A stretch of DNA of 23,823 bases from Betaproteobacteria bacterium (GTDB lineage Bacteria > Pseudomonadota > Gammaproteobacteria > Burkholderiales > Casimicrobiaceae), in assembly GCA_005889025.1 (NCBI GenBank), contig VBCZ01000016.1, positions 1-23,823 on the forward strand. The letters are read 5' to 3'. Both the position numbers and the translations under genes were made by a program. Below are positions 1 to 7,311 of this stretch, piece after piece. The notes beneath the pieces were generated by a model. That model did no database searches. It was not told the DNA's origin and saw only the letters and a program-made list of their open reading frames with translations. How positions within the stretch are numbered: the stretch's first letter is position 1; each line of letters opens with the position of its first letter.

Positions 1-177
1 CGGGGTATTCTCGAAGGAACCATCTCCGGCCGAACCGGTACGACTCCGTACGTGCGTTTCGGCGACGCGCTGGTGGCGGCGCTCGCGATGCTCGTTTTCG
101 GCACCGCGATCTTTGCCGCAAGACGGTCCGGGAACCGAGCCGCAAGCGGTTTGTTCCGCGAGCGGGGTATCCAGTAA
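1..177 (+). CDS. lnt: Apolipoprotein N-acyltransferase, C-terminal end (partial)
   Basis: Only the last 58 residues are in the window; the gene begins upstream. The tail carries the Lnt-like stretch GRTGTTPYVRFGD (about residues 11-23 of the fragment), then a hydrophobic segment that would be the final membrane helix, then a short basic tail ending in TAA at 175-177. Lnt is an inner-membrane enzyme that transfers a third acyl chain to the N-terminal cysteine of lipoproteins. The catalytic nitrilase-like domain lies outside the window, so activity cannot be judged. The gene is co-directional with glyQ, 27 bases downstream. The identification rests on this short tail and on an lnt-glyQ order I recall from betaproteobacteria. 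Confidence 0.8.
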   Translation, partial: RGILEGTISGRTGTTPYVRFGDALVAALAMLVFGTAIFAARRSGNRAASGLFRERGIQ

Positions 178-180
178 CAT

Positions 181-199
181 CGGGTCCTGACGGGACCCG
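181..199 (+). promoter_or_regulatory. Stem-loop directly before the glyQ start codon
   Basis: CGGGTCC (181-187) pairs perfectly with GGACCCG (193-199) around a 5-base loop. It lies between the lnt stop and the glyQ ATG at 205, where the ribosome binding site should be. No T-tract follows, so it does not look like an intrinsic terminator. It could limit ribosome access to glyQ or punctuate the lnt-glyQ transcript; both are inference. Confidence 0.4.
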
Positions 200-204
200 C
201 CGAC

Positions 205-1092
205 ATGCTCACCTTTCAGCAAGTCATCGTTCGCCTGCAGCAATACTGGGGCGATCAGCGTTGCGCGCTGCTTCAGCCGTACGACATCGAAGTCGGCGCG
301 GGCACGTCGCACACCGCGACTTTTCTTCGCGCGCTCGGCCCGGAACCTTGGCGCGCAGCGTACGTTCAGCCGGCGCGGCGCCCCAAGGACGGACGCTACG
401 GAGAAAACCCCAACCGCTTGCATCAGCACCACCAGTTCCAGGTCGTGCTCAAGCCCTCCCCCGAAGACATCCTCGATCTCTACCTGGGCTCGCTCCAGGT
501 GCTGGGATTCGATCTCAAAGCCAACGACGTACGCTTCGTCGAAGACGACTGGGAGAATCCAACGCTGGGGGCGTGGGGCCTGGGCTGGGAGGTGTGGCTC
601 AACGGAATGGAAATCACCCAATTCACATATTTCCAGCAGGTCGGCGGCTTCGACTGCAAACCGATCACCGGCGAGATCACCTACGGCCTCGAGCGGATGG
701 CGATGTATCTGCAGAACGTCGAATCCGTCTACGATCTCGAGTACGGGGAAGGCATTTCCTACCGAGACGTCTTTTTCCAGAACGAAGTCGAGCAGTCGAG
801 ATATGCGTTCGAAGCGTCGAATGTTGCGAAGCTCTTCGAGCAGTTTGTCTTTTTCGAAAGCGAGGCTAACCGGCTGCTCGGCGAGAAGCTCCCCTTGCCC
901 GGTTACGAAATGATCCTCAAGGCCGCGCATACCTTCAACCTGCTCGATGCGCGCGGCGCGATTTCGGTCACCGAACGGGAAGGCTATATCAAACGCATCC
1001 GCACCTTGTCCCGTCTGGTCGCGCAAGCTTACGTCGAGTCGCGCGAGGCGCTGGGATTCCCCCTGCTCGGACGTGTAGCAGAGAACGCGTGA
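205..1092 (+). CDS. glyQ: Glycyl-tRNA synthetase alpha subunit
   Basis: This 295-residue protein matches the usual length of the bacterial GlyQ alpha chain and begins with the family-typical MLTFQQVIVRLQQYWGDQRC. Further signatures are the run with QPARRPKDGRYGENPNR (about residues 55-71), the HQHHQFQVVLKPSP segment, and GWEVWLNGMEITQFTYFQQ (about 127-145), which are hallmarks of the class II catalytic subunit. GlyQ makes glycyl-adenylate and, with GlyS in an alpha2beta2 enzyme, charges tRNA-Gly in the cytoplasm. The ATG at 205 matches the family N-terminus. Its stop overlaps the glyS start by one base (TGATG at 1090-1094), suggesting translational coupling. The upstream region is filled by a stem-loop rather than a clear Shine-Dalgarno sequence. 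Confidence 0.97.
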   Translation: MLTFQQVIVRLQQYWGDQRCALLQPYDIEVGAGTSHTATFLRALGPEPWRAAYVQPARRPKDGRYGENPNRLHQHHQFQVVLKPSPEDILDLYLGSLQVLGFDLKANDVRFVEDDWENPTLGAWGLGWEVWLNGMEITQFTYFQQVGGFDCKPITGEITYGLERMAMYLQNVESVYDLEYGEGISYRDVFFQNEVEQSRYAFEASNVAKLFEQFVFFESEANRLLGEKLPLPGYEMILKAAHTFNLLDARGAISVTEREGYIKRIRTLSRLVAQAYVESREALGFPLLGRVAENA

Positions 1093-3176
1093 TGGCCGAA
1101 ACCCTGGTGGTCGAGTTGCTGACCGAAGAGCTGCCGCCCAAGGCGCTCCGTCGCCTGGGCGATGCGTTTGCGAGCGCAATCGCCGGGGGACTACGCGAAC
1201 AGGGCTTTCTTGGACCTTCCAGCCATGTGACGCCGTACGCCACACCGCGCCGGCTCGCGGTATCGATCTCGGATGTGCGGGCAGAGGCCGAGGACAAGGA
1301 GGTCATCGAGAAATTGATGCCGGTGGCCGCGGCCAAGGACGCATCCGGGAATGTCAGCCAGGCACTTCTGAAGCGGCTGGAGAAGCTCGGTCGCCAACAT
1401 CTGGCCGGCCATTATCCCGATGCCTGGGACGGACCCGATCACCTCTATGTGCAGTCCGACGGAAAGGGTGAATACGTTTGGCTGCGCTCGCTCGCCAAGG
1501 GCGAGGGCCTGTTCGCTGGCCTGGAGGCCGCGCTCAACGATGCGATCGGAAAACTTCCCATCCCGAAAGTGATGAGCTATCAGCGCGCCGACGGCGCTAC
1601 TTTCAAGTTCGTTCGCCCGGTGCATCGCTTGATCGCGCTTCACGGCGCCGAAATCGTTCCCGTCAGCGCGCTCGGGCTGACTGCGGGCCGCGCCACGCTT
1701 GGCCACAGGTTTCTCGCCAAGGCCCCAATCGACATCGCGAATGCGGAATCGTACGTGCCGGCGCTCGCCGCGGAGGGCAAGGTGATCGCGAGCTTCGCCG
1801 AGCGCCGCGCAAGAATCGTCGGTGGATTGGAGCAGGCTGCCGGGGGCGGGAGCGTCATCATGCCCGACGAATTGCTCGACGAAGTGACGGCCCTGGTCGA
1901 ATGGCCGAAGGTCTACGCCGGAGGATTCGATGCCGCGTTCCTGGCCGTGCCGCAGGAGTGCCTCATCCTCACTATGCAGAGAAACCAGCGCTACTTCGCG
2001 CTGGCCGACCCGCGAGGCAAGCTGCAAAACCGCTTCCTTATGGTCAGCAATACCGAACTGCGCGACCCCGCGCCGGTCATTCACGGCAACGAGCGCGTTT
2101 TGCGAGCGCGCCTGGCCGACGCCAAGTTCTTCTATGACCAGGACCGTAAGATCAAGCTCGAGCTCCGAGTGCCGAGGCTTGCATCGGTCGTGTATCACAA
2201 CAAGCTTGGCTCGCAGATCGACCGCGTCAAGCGCCTGGAAAAGCTTGCCGGTCAAATCGCGGGACTTTACGACCCAGAGCATTCCGACGGCCTGATTCAA
2301 CTCTGCAAGCGCGCGGCTTATCTCTCCAAGGCCGATCTGGTGACCGAGATGGTCGGCGAATTCCCGGAATTGCAGGGCATCATGGGGCGCTATTACGCGC
2401 TTCACGATGGCGAAGACCCTCTGGTCGCCGACGCCATCGCCGAGCACTATCGACCCAGGTTTTCCGGAGACACTCTGCCCGCGCGAGATCCCGCGATCAT
2501 CCTCGCGCTGGCTGACAAGCTGCTGACGCTCTCCGAGATGTTCGGGATAGGCAACGCACCGACCGGCGACAAGGACCCTTTCGGATTGCGTCGCGCTGCG
2601 CTCGAAAAGCTCGTCCGGCTGGCGTTCGATGCCGTCGCGGACGTTCCTGCGATCGAGCGCAAGGTCGACGAGGTCATGAGCTTTGTATTCGACCGCCTGC
2701 GGGCGTTGCTCCGCGAACGGGGCCACAGCGCGAACCACGTGGAAGCCGTGTTGTCGATGCGACCCGATCGCATCGACACTTTGCCCGCGCAGATGGAGGC
2801 GATTCGTGTCTTCGTGACGTTGCCCGAGGCGGAGGCGCTCGCCAGCGCCAACAAGCGGATCGGCAATATTCTGCGCAAGAGCGAAAGCGCAGGTCGGACG
2901 GCGGTCGACCATTCGCTCCTCGCCGAAGGGGCGGAGCAGGATCTTTACTCCACCGTGCAGAACATGGTTCCGCTGGTCAGCAGCCATGTCCGGCGCGGCG
3001 ACTATACCGAGGCGCTGCGCGCGCTGGCGTCGGCGCGGGCGCCAGTCGATCGATTTTTCGACGACGTTCTGGTCATGGCAGACGATCCCGCGGTCCGCGC
3101 CAACCGGCTCGCCTTGCTGCGCGCGCTGGCCGAGGCGATGAACCAGGTCGCCGACATCTCCAAGCTGGCTGTCTGA
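1092..3176 (+). CDS. glyS: Glycyl-tRNA synthetase beta subunit
   Basis: This 694-residue protein has the normal size of the bacterial GlyS beta chain and opens with the characteristic LVVELLTEELPPKAL. The middle carries other GlyS-like blocks such as ATPRRLAV (near residue 55), GHRFLAK (near 206), RNQRYFAL (near 297) and GNERVLRARLADAKFFYDQD (near 331). The C-terminal part corresponds to the helical anticodon-binding domain. It partners GlyQ and mainly provides tRNA recognition. I chose ATG 1092 because it gives MAETLVVELL and overlaps the glyQ stop; a GTG one codon earlier (1089) is equally open. A long antisense frame on the other strand (1191-3218) is a shadow of this gene. Confidence 0.97.
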   Translation: MAETLVVELLTEELPPKALRRLGDAFASAIAGGLREQGFLGPSSHVTPYATPRRLAVSISDVRAEAEDKEVIEKLMPVAAAKDASGNVSQALLKRLEKLGRQHLAGHYPDAWDGPDHLYVQSDGKGEYVWLRSLAKGEGLFAGLEAALNDAIGKLPIPKVMSYQRADGATFKFVRPVHRLIALHGAEIVPVSALGLTAGRATLGHRFLAKAPIDIANAESYVPALAAEGKVIASFAERRARIVGGLEQAAGGGSVIMPDELLDEVTALVEWPKVYAGGFDAAFLAVPQECLILTMQRNQRYFALADPRGKLQNRFLMVSNTELRDPAPVIHGNERVLRARLADAKFFYDQDRKIKLELRVPRLASVVYHNKLGSQIDRVKRLEKLAGQIAGLYDPEHSDGLIQLCKRAAYLSKADLVTEMVGEFPELQGIMGRYYALHDGEDPLVADAIAEHYRPRFSGDTLPARDPAIILALADKLLTLSEMFGIGNAPTGDKDPFGLRRAALEKLVRLAFDAVADVPAIERKVDEVMSFVFDRLRALLRERGHSANHVEAVLSMRPDRIDTLPAQMEAIRVFVTLPEAEALASANKRIGNILRKSESAGRTAVDHSLLAEGAEQDLYSTVQNMVPLVSSHVRRGDYTEALRALASARAPVDRFFDDVLVMADDPAVRANRLALLRALAEAMNQVADISKLAV

Positions 3177-3186
3177 CGGGGCACGC

Positions 3187-3765
3187 GTGGTCCAGTTCTC
3201 AGAGTCCGCGCCGCACACCCGTCAAGGGAAGCTCATCGTCCTCGACCGGGACGGAGTCATCAATTACGACAGCGAGCAGTTCATCAAATCGCCCGACGAA
3301 TGGCGGCCGATCCCCGGGAGCCTCGAGGCTATTTCGCGGCTCAATCACGCCGGGTTCCGCGTGGTGGTCGCGACCAACCAATCCGGGCTGGGGCGCGGCT
3401 TGTTCGATATGGCGACGCTCATCGCGATTCACGAAAAGATGCACAAGGCGCTATCGCAGGTCGGCGGTCGCATCGACGCGCTCTTCTACTGCCCTCATAC
3501 CGCCGATTCCGCCTGCGAGTGCCGAAAGCCGAAGCCCGGGATGCTGACCGAGATCGGCCAGCGTTTCGGCATCGACCTCACCGGCGTTCCATGCGTCGGC
3601 GACAGCGTTCGCGACCTGCAGTGCGCCGCGGCAGTGGAAGCGCAGCCGATCCTCGTGCTCTCCGGCAAGGGAGAGAAGACGCTGCGCGAAGGCAACTTTC
3701 CGAAGGACACGGTGATCTTTCCCGATCTCGCATTCGTTGCCACCGCGTTGCTCGCCGGGGATTAG
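3187..3765 (+). CDS. gmhB: D-glycero-beta-D-manno-heptose 1,7-bisphosphate 7-phosphatase
   Basis: This is a 192-residue HAD-superfamily phosphatase starting at GTG 3187, ten bases after the glyS stop. Residues 20-22 form the catalytic DxD of motif I (LDRDGVIN), NQSG near 64-67 is motif II, and KPKPGM near 114-119 supplies the motif III lysine. Four metal ligands typical of GmhB are present: C102, H104, C110 and C112 (CPH...CEC). The enzyme removes the C7 phosphate of heptose bisphosphate in the ADP-heptose branch that feeds lipopolysaccharide inner core. GmhB and histidinol phosphatase are close relatives; the zinc loop and envelope neighbours favour GmhB. The distal part of its coding region provides the likely ribosome binding site of plsC. 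Confidence 0.93.
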   Translation: MVQFSESAPHTRQGKLIVLDRDGVINYDSEQFIKSPDEWRPIPGSLEAISRLNHAGFRVVVATNQSGLGRGLFDMATLIAIHEKMHKALSQVGGRIDALFYCPHTADSACECRKPKPGMLTEIGQRFGIDLTGVPCVGDSVRDLQCAAAVEAQPILVLSGKGEKTLREGNFPKDTVIFPDLAFVATALLAGD

Positions 3766-3769
3766 CGCG

Positions 3770-4525
3770 TTGTCCTCCGCAGCATCGACGCTGCGTTCCC
3801 TGGTGTTCGCGCTGTTCCAGCTCATCGTCACGCCTGCCTACGCGATTCTGGTCCTTCTCACGTTCCCGCTCCCTCCGCTGCCGCGCTTCAAGTTCATCAC
3901 CGGCTATTGCGCGATCAATCTCTGGGCGGCGCGCTGGATCTGCGGCATTCGCCACCGCGTGATCGGCAGCGAAAACATACCGCCGGCGGGCAAGCCGCAC
4001 ATCGTCATGTCCAAGCATTCGTCGACCTGGGAGACGATGGCGCTCAATTTTCTCTTCCCGCCGCTGGCGTTTGTGGCCAAGAAGGAGTTGCTCTCGATTC
4101 CTTTTTTTGGCTGGGCGTTCAGGCTGGGCTCGCCCATCATCATCGATCGCAGGTTCGGGCAGGGCGCAATGACCCAGATCACCGCGCAGGGACGGGAACG
4201 GCTCGCGCAAGGCTTCTGGATCGTCATTTATCCGGAAGGCACGCGGATACGCGCCGGGACCCGGGCCCACTACAAGACCGGCGGCGCGCGCCTGGCCATC
4301 GCTCTCGATGTTCCCATCGTCCCCGTGGCGCATAATGCCGGCTACTTGTGGCCCAAGGGCGTTCTGAACAAACGGCCAGGAACGATCACCGTGTCGATCG
4401 GACCGGCGATTCGCGCCGCAAACGGCGATATGCAGCGACTGATGAACGAGGTCGAGTCTTGGATCGAGAACGAAGTCGCACGTCTGGGAAATCCGCTCGA
4501 GCAGAGCGCGGTTCCTCGCGCTTGA
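3770..4525 (+). CDS. plsC: 1-acyl-sn-glycerol-3-phosphate acyltransferase
   Basis: This 251-residue protein has a hydrophobic N-terminal segment (about residues 11-32) followed by a PlsC/LPLAT domain. The catalytic motif is H83-SSTW-E88, that is HX4E instead of textbook HX4D; I recall related KHxSTWET versions in this family. Other blocks are a substrate-binding YPEGTRIRAGT stretch (near 153) and VPIVPVAHNAG (near 182). It would acylate lysophosphatidic acid to phosphatidic acid at the inner membrane. I chose TTG 3770, four bases after the gmhB stop, because GGGGAT lies just upstream and the protein then starts cleanly before the first hydrophobic helix. Earlier in-frame TTG codons inside gmhB (for example 3737) are possible but less likely. 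Confidence 0.92.
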   Translation: MSSAASTLRSLVFALFQLIVTPAYAILVLLTFPLPPLPRFKFITGYCAINLWAARWICGIRHRVIGSENIPPAGKPHIVMSKHSSTWETMALNFLFPPLAFVAKKELLSIPFFGWAFRLGSPIIIDRRFGQGAMTQITAQGRERLAQGFWIVIYPEGTRIRAGTRAHYKTGGARLAIALDVPIVPVAHNAGYLWPKGVLNKRPGTITVSIGPAIRAANGDMQRLMNEVESWIENEVARLGNPLEQSAVPRA

Positions 4526-5169
4526 GCCGAAGCCCTGCCGGTAAGCATTCCAGCGGGACGCCGCGCCGCCTGGTGCTGGCCGGAGAGATCGTCGACTATC
4601 GATTGTTCCGCGCGCGGCGGAGCTCGATAGGCATGATCATCGACCACGACGGACTCGTCGTTCGCGCTCCGCCGTGGGTATCGATCCGCGACATCGAGCT
4701 CGCGCTGACCGAGCGCGCGGAGTGGGTCGTGAAAACGCTGCTGGAATGGCGAGGACGCGACCGCGAGGCGTTTCCCGCCGAATGGCGCGAGGGCGCGGCG
4801 CTGCTCTACCAGGGGCGGCCGTTGACCTTGGCGCTTTTCCCCGCGCGGAAGAAGAAAATCGCCGCGGACCTGTTGCACCTCACCATCCTGCATCCCGATC
4901 CGCACGACGAGCGCGAGATCGCGCCGCAGGTGAAGCTATCCAGTGCGCGCACGCAATGGGGCAGCTGCAACCACCGGGGTGAGATCCGCCTCCACTGGCG
5001 GCTCGTGCAGCTGCCGCCGCGAATCGCCGACTATGTCGTTGCTCATGAGGTTGCGCATCTGGTCGAGCTCAATCATTCGCCGCGTTTTTGGGCTCTGGTC
5101 GACTCGTTGCTGCCCGGACACGATGAAGCACGACGCGAGCTCGATGCGCTGACACCGCTCCTGGGTTAG
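4522..5169 (+). CDS. YgjP/SprT-like zinc metalloprotease (DUF45, M48-like)
   Basis: This is a 215-residue protein from TTG 4522, which overlaps the plsC stop as TTGA; the next in-frame alternative is GTG 4573. The zinc site is clear: HEVAH at residues 175-179 with a further His at 185 (NHSPRFW), preceded by TQWGSC (145-149) and YVVAHEVAHLVELNHSP, the signature of the YgjP-like DUF45 family. The N-terminal half has the family's beta-rich GEIVDYRLFRARRSS block. No signal peptide is evident, so it is probably cytoplasmic. The physiological substrate is not known to me. It is the last gene of the + strand run, converging on cyaY with only 10 bases between the two stops and no obvious terminator hairpin there. 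Confidence 0.88.
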   Translation: MSRSPAGKHSSGTPRRLVLAGEIVDYRLFRARRSSIGMIIDHDGLVVRAPPWVSIRDIELALTERAEWVVKTLLEWRGRDREAFPAEWREGAALLYQGRPLTLALFPARKKKIAADLLHLTILHPDPHDEREIAPQVKLSSARTQWGSCNHRGEIRLHWRLVQLPPRIADYVVAHEVAHLVELNHSPRFWALVDSLLPGHDEARRELDALTPLLG

Positions 5170-5179
5170 CGGCGGTCAG

Positions 5180-5524
5180 CTAGATCGCGGGAAGCACGGG
5201 AATCGCGATCGTTACCTGCGCCTGAAGACCAAGCAGCCCTGTCAGCGCCGCACCAAGTTCCTGGCCGCTTCGCGTGTCGCGCCACGAACCTGCGTCCAGG
5301 CGGAAATGAAAGCCGCCGGATCGCGCCGCGACCCAAATCTCACGGTTCGGCACGTGCCGGTTGACGACCAGCTTGCCGCCGGCGCCGCAATCGATGCTGA
5401 GAACGCCGTCGTTAAGCGACCAGTCCAAATCTACGTCGGAGCTGTCGATTGCCGCATCCAGCGCGGCTCCGATCGCTGCCAATACGCGGTCGGTAACCGC
5501 CACGAATTCGCTCTCCCTCATCAT
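5180..5524 (-). CDS. cyaY: Iron-sulfur assembly protein CyaY (bacterial frataxin)
   Basis: This 114-residue acidic protein is near the usual length of CyaY. It begins MMRESEF and has an acidic first helix (about residues 3-32, several Asp/Glu), the metal-binding face in frataxins. It then shows the conserved beta-sheet block with NRHVPNREIWVAARSGGFHF (about 55-74) and the W-x-DTRSG segment (about 81-87). Frataxins bind iron and modulate cysteine desulfurase/IscU-type cluster assembly in the cytoplasm. Two consecutive ATG codons (5524 and 5521) can start it; the second gives MRESEF, closer to most family members. It is divergent from lptM-lysA across about 100 bases, an arrangement like the cyaY-yifL-dapF locus of enterobacteria. 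Confidence 0.93.
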   Translation of the reverse strand: MMRESEFVAVTDRVLAAIGAALDAAIDSSDVDLDWSLNDGVLSIDCGAGGKLVVNRHVPNREIWVAARSGGFHFRLDAGSWRDTRSGQELGAALTGLLGLQAQVTIAIPVLPAI

Positions 5525-5613
5525 GGGAGCATCACGCGACGGAGCGCCAGATTCGATGGTCGCGCAGCGAAGCGCCCTCGGCCGGGCCTGCCTTTGGACG
5601 ATTCCACAGCCCC

Positions 5614-5618
5614 GGAGA
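5614..5618 (+). promoter_or_regulatory. Ribosome binding site for lptM (GGAGA)
   Basis: GGAGA lies 8 bases before GTG 5627. It is the only good Shine-Dalgarno sequence in front of this small gene and is the reason for choosing that start. Confidence 0.5.
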
Positions 5619-5626
5619 GAGAAACT

Positions 5627-5839
5627 GTGCGTGATAGACTGCGCGGCAAAGTATCGCGTGTGAGCTCCTGCGGCATCAAGGGGCCGCTTAAACTTCCGTC
5701 GTCCAAGGGTGGTCCCGCTTCGCCGGAAGTCACGCCGCCTTCGGCGCCTCTTTCCGCGCCGGTTGCGGATCCGATCCTGTCACCGCCGCTCGCCCCGCCG
5801 CCAGCCCCGCCAAGCACGCCCGGGGACAAGAAGCAGTGA
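5627..5839 (+). CDS. lptM: LptM/YifL-like small lipoprotein with a defective-looking signal peptide
   Basis: This 70-residue protein carries the LptM signature CGIKGPLKLP right after a lipobox-like VSSC (Cys at residue 15), then a proline-rich tail. Proteins of this family sit beside lysA or dapF and act as small lipoproteins assisting assembly of the outer-membrane LPS translocon LptD. What is odd is the N-terminus: from GTG 5627 it reads MRDRLRGKVSRVSSC, so the basic n-region and lipobox-like cysteine are present but the 8-12-residue hydrophobic core is missing. No other frame upstream supplies one. It may be a decayed or deletion-bearing lipoprotein, or the true start may be misjudged. Its stop overlaps the lysA start (GTGA at 5836-5839). 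Family membership is fairly sure; export is doubtful. Confidence 0.7.
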   Translation: MRDRLRGKVSRVSSCGIKGPLKLPSSKGGPASPEVTPPSAPLSAPVADPILSPPLAPPPAPPSTPGDKKQ

Positions 5840-7080
5840 CCGCGTTCGACTACCGCGACGGCGAACTCGCCGCCGAGGAGGTTCCGCTCGCCGAAATTGC
5901 GGCGCGCTTCGGCACCCCGTGTTTTGTGTACTCGCGCGCCGCGATCGAGAGTGCATTCCGGCGATTCGATTCCGCGTTCGGCATCCGCGATCATCTCGTG
6001 TGCTATGCCGTCAAGGCCAATGCCAACCTGGCGGTCCTCAACATCCTGGCAAGGCTTGGAAGCGGGTTCGACGTGGTCTCCGGTGGCGAGCTTCTGCGCG
6101 TGATCGCAGCGGGTGGCGATGCGGCCAAGGTCGTTTTTTCGGGGGTGGGCAAAAGCGAAGCGGAGATGCGTCAGGCGCTCGAGCGCGGAATTCGCTGTTT
6201 CAACGTCGAGTCGGCGAGCGAGCTCGATCGTCTCGATGCAGTAGCCGGCCGGGTGGGCATGCGCGCACCCGTCAGCTTGCGAGTCAATCCCGATGTCGAC
6301 GCAAAGACCCACCCTTACATCTCGACCGGACTGAGAGAAAACAAGTTCGGAATAGCGTTCGACGATGCGCTTGCACTCTATCGCCATGCGGCATCGCGGA
6401 GTCACATCAGCGTGCGCGGGATCGACCTGCACATCGGGTCCCAGATCGAAGGACTCGCGCCGCATGTCGAGTCCGCCCAGAAGGCGCTTGTGCTCGTCGA
6501 TCGCCTTGCGGCCGATGGGATCCGTCTCGAGCATATCGACTTCGGCGGAGGGCTCGGCATCCGCTATCGCGATGAGGAGACCGTCGACCCATACGAATAT
6601 GCCTTCGCGATCCTGCGACTGGTGGGCAACCGACCGCTACAGCTGATTTTCGAACCGGGACGATTCCTGGTTGGCAACGCCGGCCTGCTGCTGACGCGGG
6701 TCGAGTATCTCAAGCGGGGGACGGAGCGCAATTTCGCCATCGTCGATGCAGCGATGAACGATTTGCTGCGCCCTGCGCTGTACGACGCGTGGCATGGGGT
6801 ATGCGCCGTGCGAGCGCGCCCCACACCTTCGCGGTTGTGGCAAATCGTCGGCCCGGTTTGCGAAAGCGCGGACTTCCTGGCTCGGGACCGCGACCTCGCG
6901 CTCGAGGAAGGAGACCTGCTCGCAATCCTTTCCGCAGGCGCCTACGCGATGTCGATGAGCTCGAACTACAACTCGCGACCGCGCGCAGCGGAGGTCGTCG
7001 TCGATGGAAAATCGGCGCATCTGGTTCGGCATCGAGAGACTCCGGAAGAACTTTTCGAGCGCGAATCCTTGCTGCCTTGA
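5836..7080 (+). CDS. lysA: Diaminopimelate decarboxylase
   Basis: This 414-residue PLP enzyme has the normal length of LysA. K60 in VCYAVKANAN is the PLP-binding lysine of the alanine-racemase-like barrel. HIGSQI (near 197) and GGGLGI (near 238) are barrel motifs that contact the cofactor phosphate, EPGRFLVG (near 274) and PVCESADFLARD (near 341) are active-site blocks, and GAYAMSMSSNYNSRPR (near 372) closes the C-terminal beta domain. It decarboxylates meso-diaminopimelate to L-lysine, the last step of lysine synthesis, in the cytoplasm. It starts at GTG 5836, overlapping the lptM stop by three bases, so the two are probably co-translated. No hairpin terminator follows it; transcription could run on into the next region. 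Confidence 0.96.
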   Translation: MTAFDYRDGELAAEEVPLAEIAARFGTPCFVYSRAAIESAFRRFDSAFGIRDHLVCYAVKANANLAVLNILARLGSGFDVVSGGELLRVIAAGGDAAKVVFSGVGKSEAEMRQALERGIRCFNVESASELDRLDAVAGRVGMRAPVSLRVNPDVDAKTHPYISTGLRENKFGIAFDDALALYRHAASRSHISVRGIDLHIGSQIEGLAPHVESAQKALVLVDRLAADGIRLEHIDFGGGLGIRYRDEETVDPYEYAFAILRLVGNRPLQLIFEPGRFLVGNAGLLLTRVEYLKRGTERNFAIVDAAMNDLLRPALYDAWHGVCAVRARPTPSRLWQIVGPVCESADFLARDRDLALEEGDLLAILSAGAYAMSMSSNYNSRPRAAEVVVDGKSAHLVRHRETPEELFERESLLP

Positions 7081-7123
7081 TGCATGCGCGGCGCAGAAAA
7101 ACCCGGTGTGCAAATTCGCAACA

Positions 7124-7140
7124 GTGACGTTCTACGTCAC
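7124..7140. promoter_or_regulatory. Perfect inverted repeat GTGACGT-TCT-ACGTCAC
   Basis: Two 7-base arms are separated by three bases in the region upstream of the H1-like gene, about 20 bases before the proposed -35 box. No T-tract follows on either side, so an operator for a dimeric regulator is likelier than a terminator. The regulator is unknown. Confidence 0.45.
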
Positions 7141-7159
7141 ATGAAATAGCAATTAAATC

Positions 7160-7187
7160 TTGTATTTCGAAAAAAATTGGCTAGAAT
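7160..7187 (+). promoter_or_regulatory. Candidate sigma-70 promoter for the H1-like gene
   Basis: TTGTAT (7160-7165) and TAGAAT (7182-7187) are separated by 16 bases within an AT-rich patch that stands out from the GC-rich surroundings. The initiation point would leave a 5' leader of about 115 bases before ATG 7312. The region 7081-7311 contains no credible gene; it holds this promoter, the inverted repeat at 7124-7140, and a leader ending in CAGGAGA (7299-7304). Confidence 0.5.
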
Positions 7188-7311
7188 TCAGGCAGCAGGT
7201 GTCAATGGGTTTGTCAAGAGCCGTAGCAAACTCGAAGGCGAGCTCGGCGAAACCTGCGATGAAACAGAAGCACCCATAATAGATTGAGTAACTCAGACAG
7301 GAGAACCAAAG

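Noticed and set aside
1191..3218. 675-residue open frame antisense to glyS
   Set aside because: It runs against a clearly conserved glyS, has low-complexity His/Arg-rich composition and no recognisable domain; such long antisense frames are common in GC-rich coding DNA.
5170..5179. Terminator between the metalloprotease gene and cyaY
   Set aside because: The gap is only ten bases and no hairpin with a T-tract is visible at the junction.
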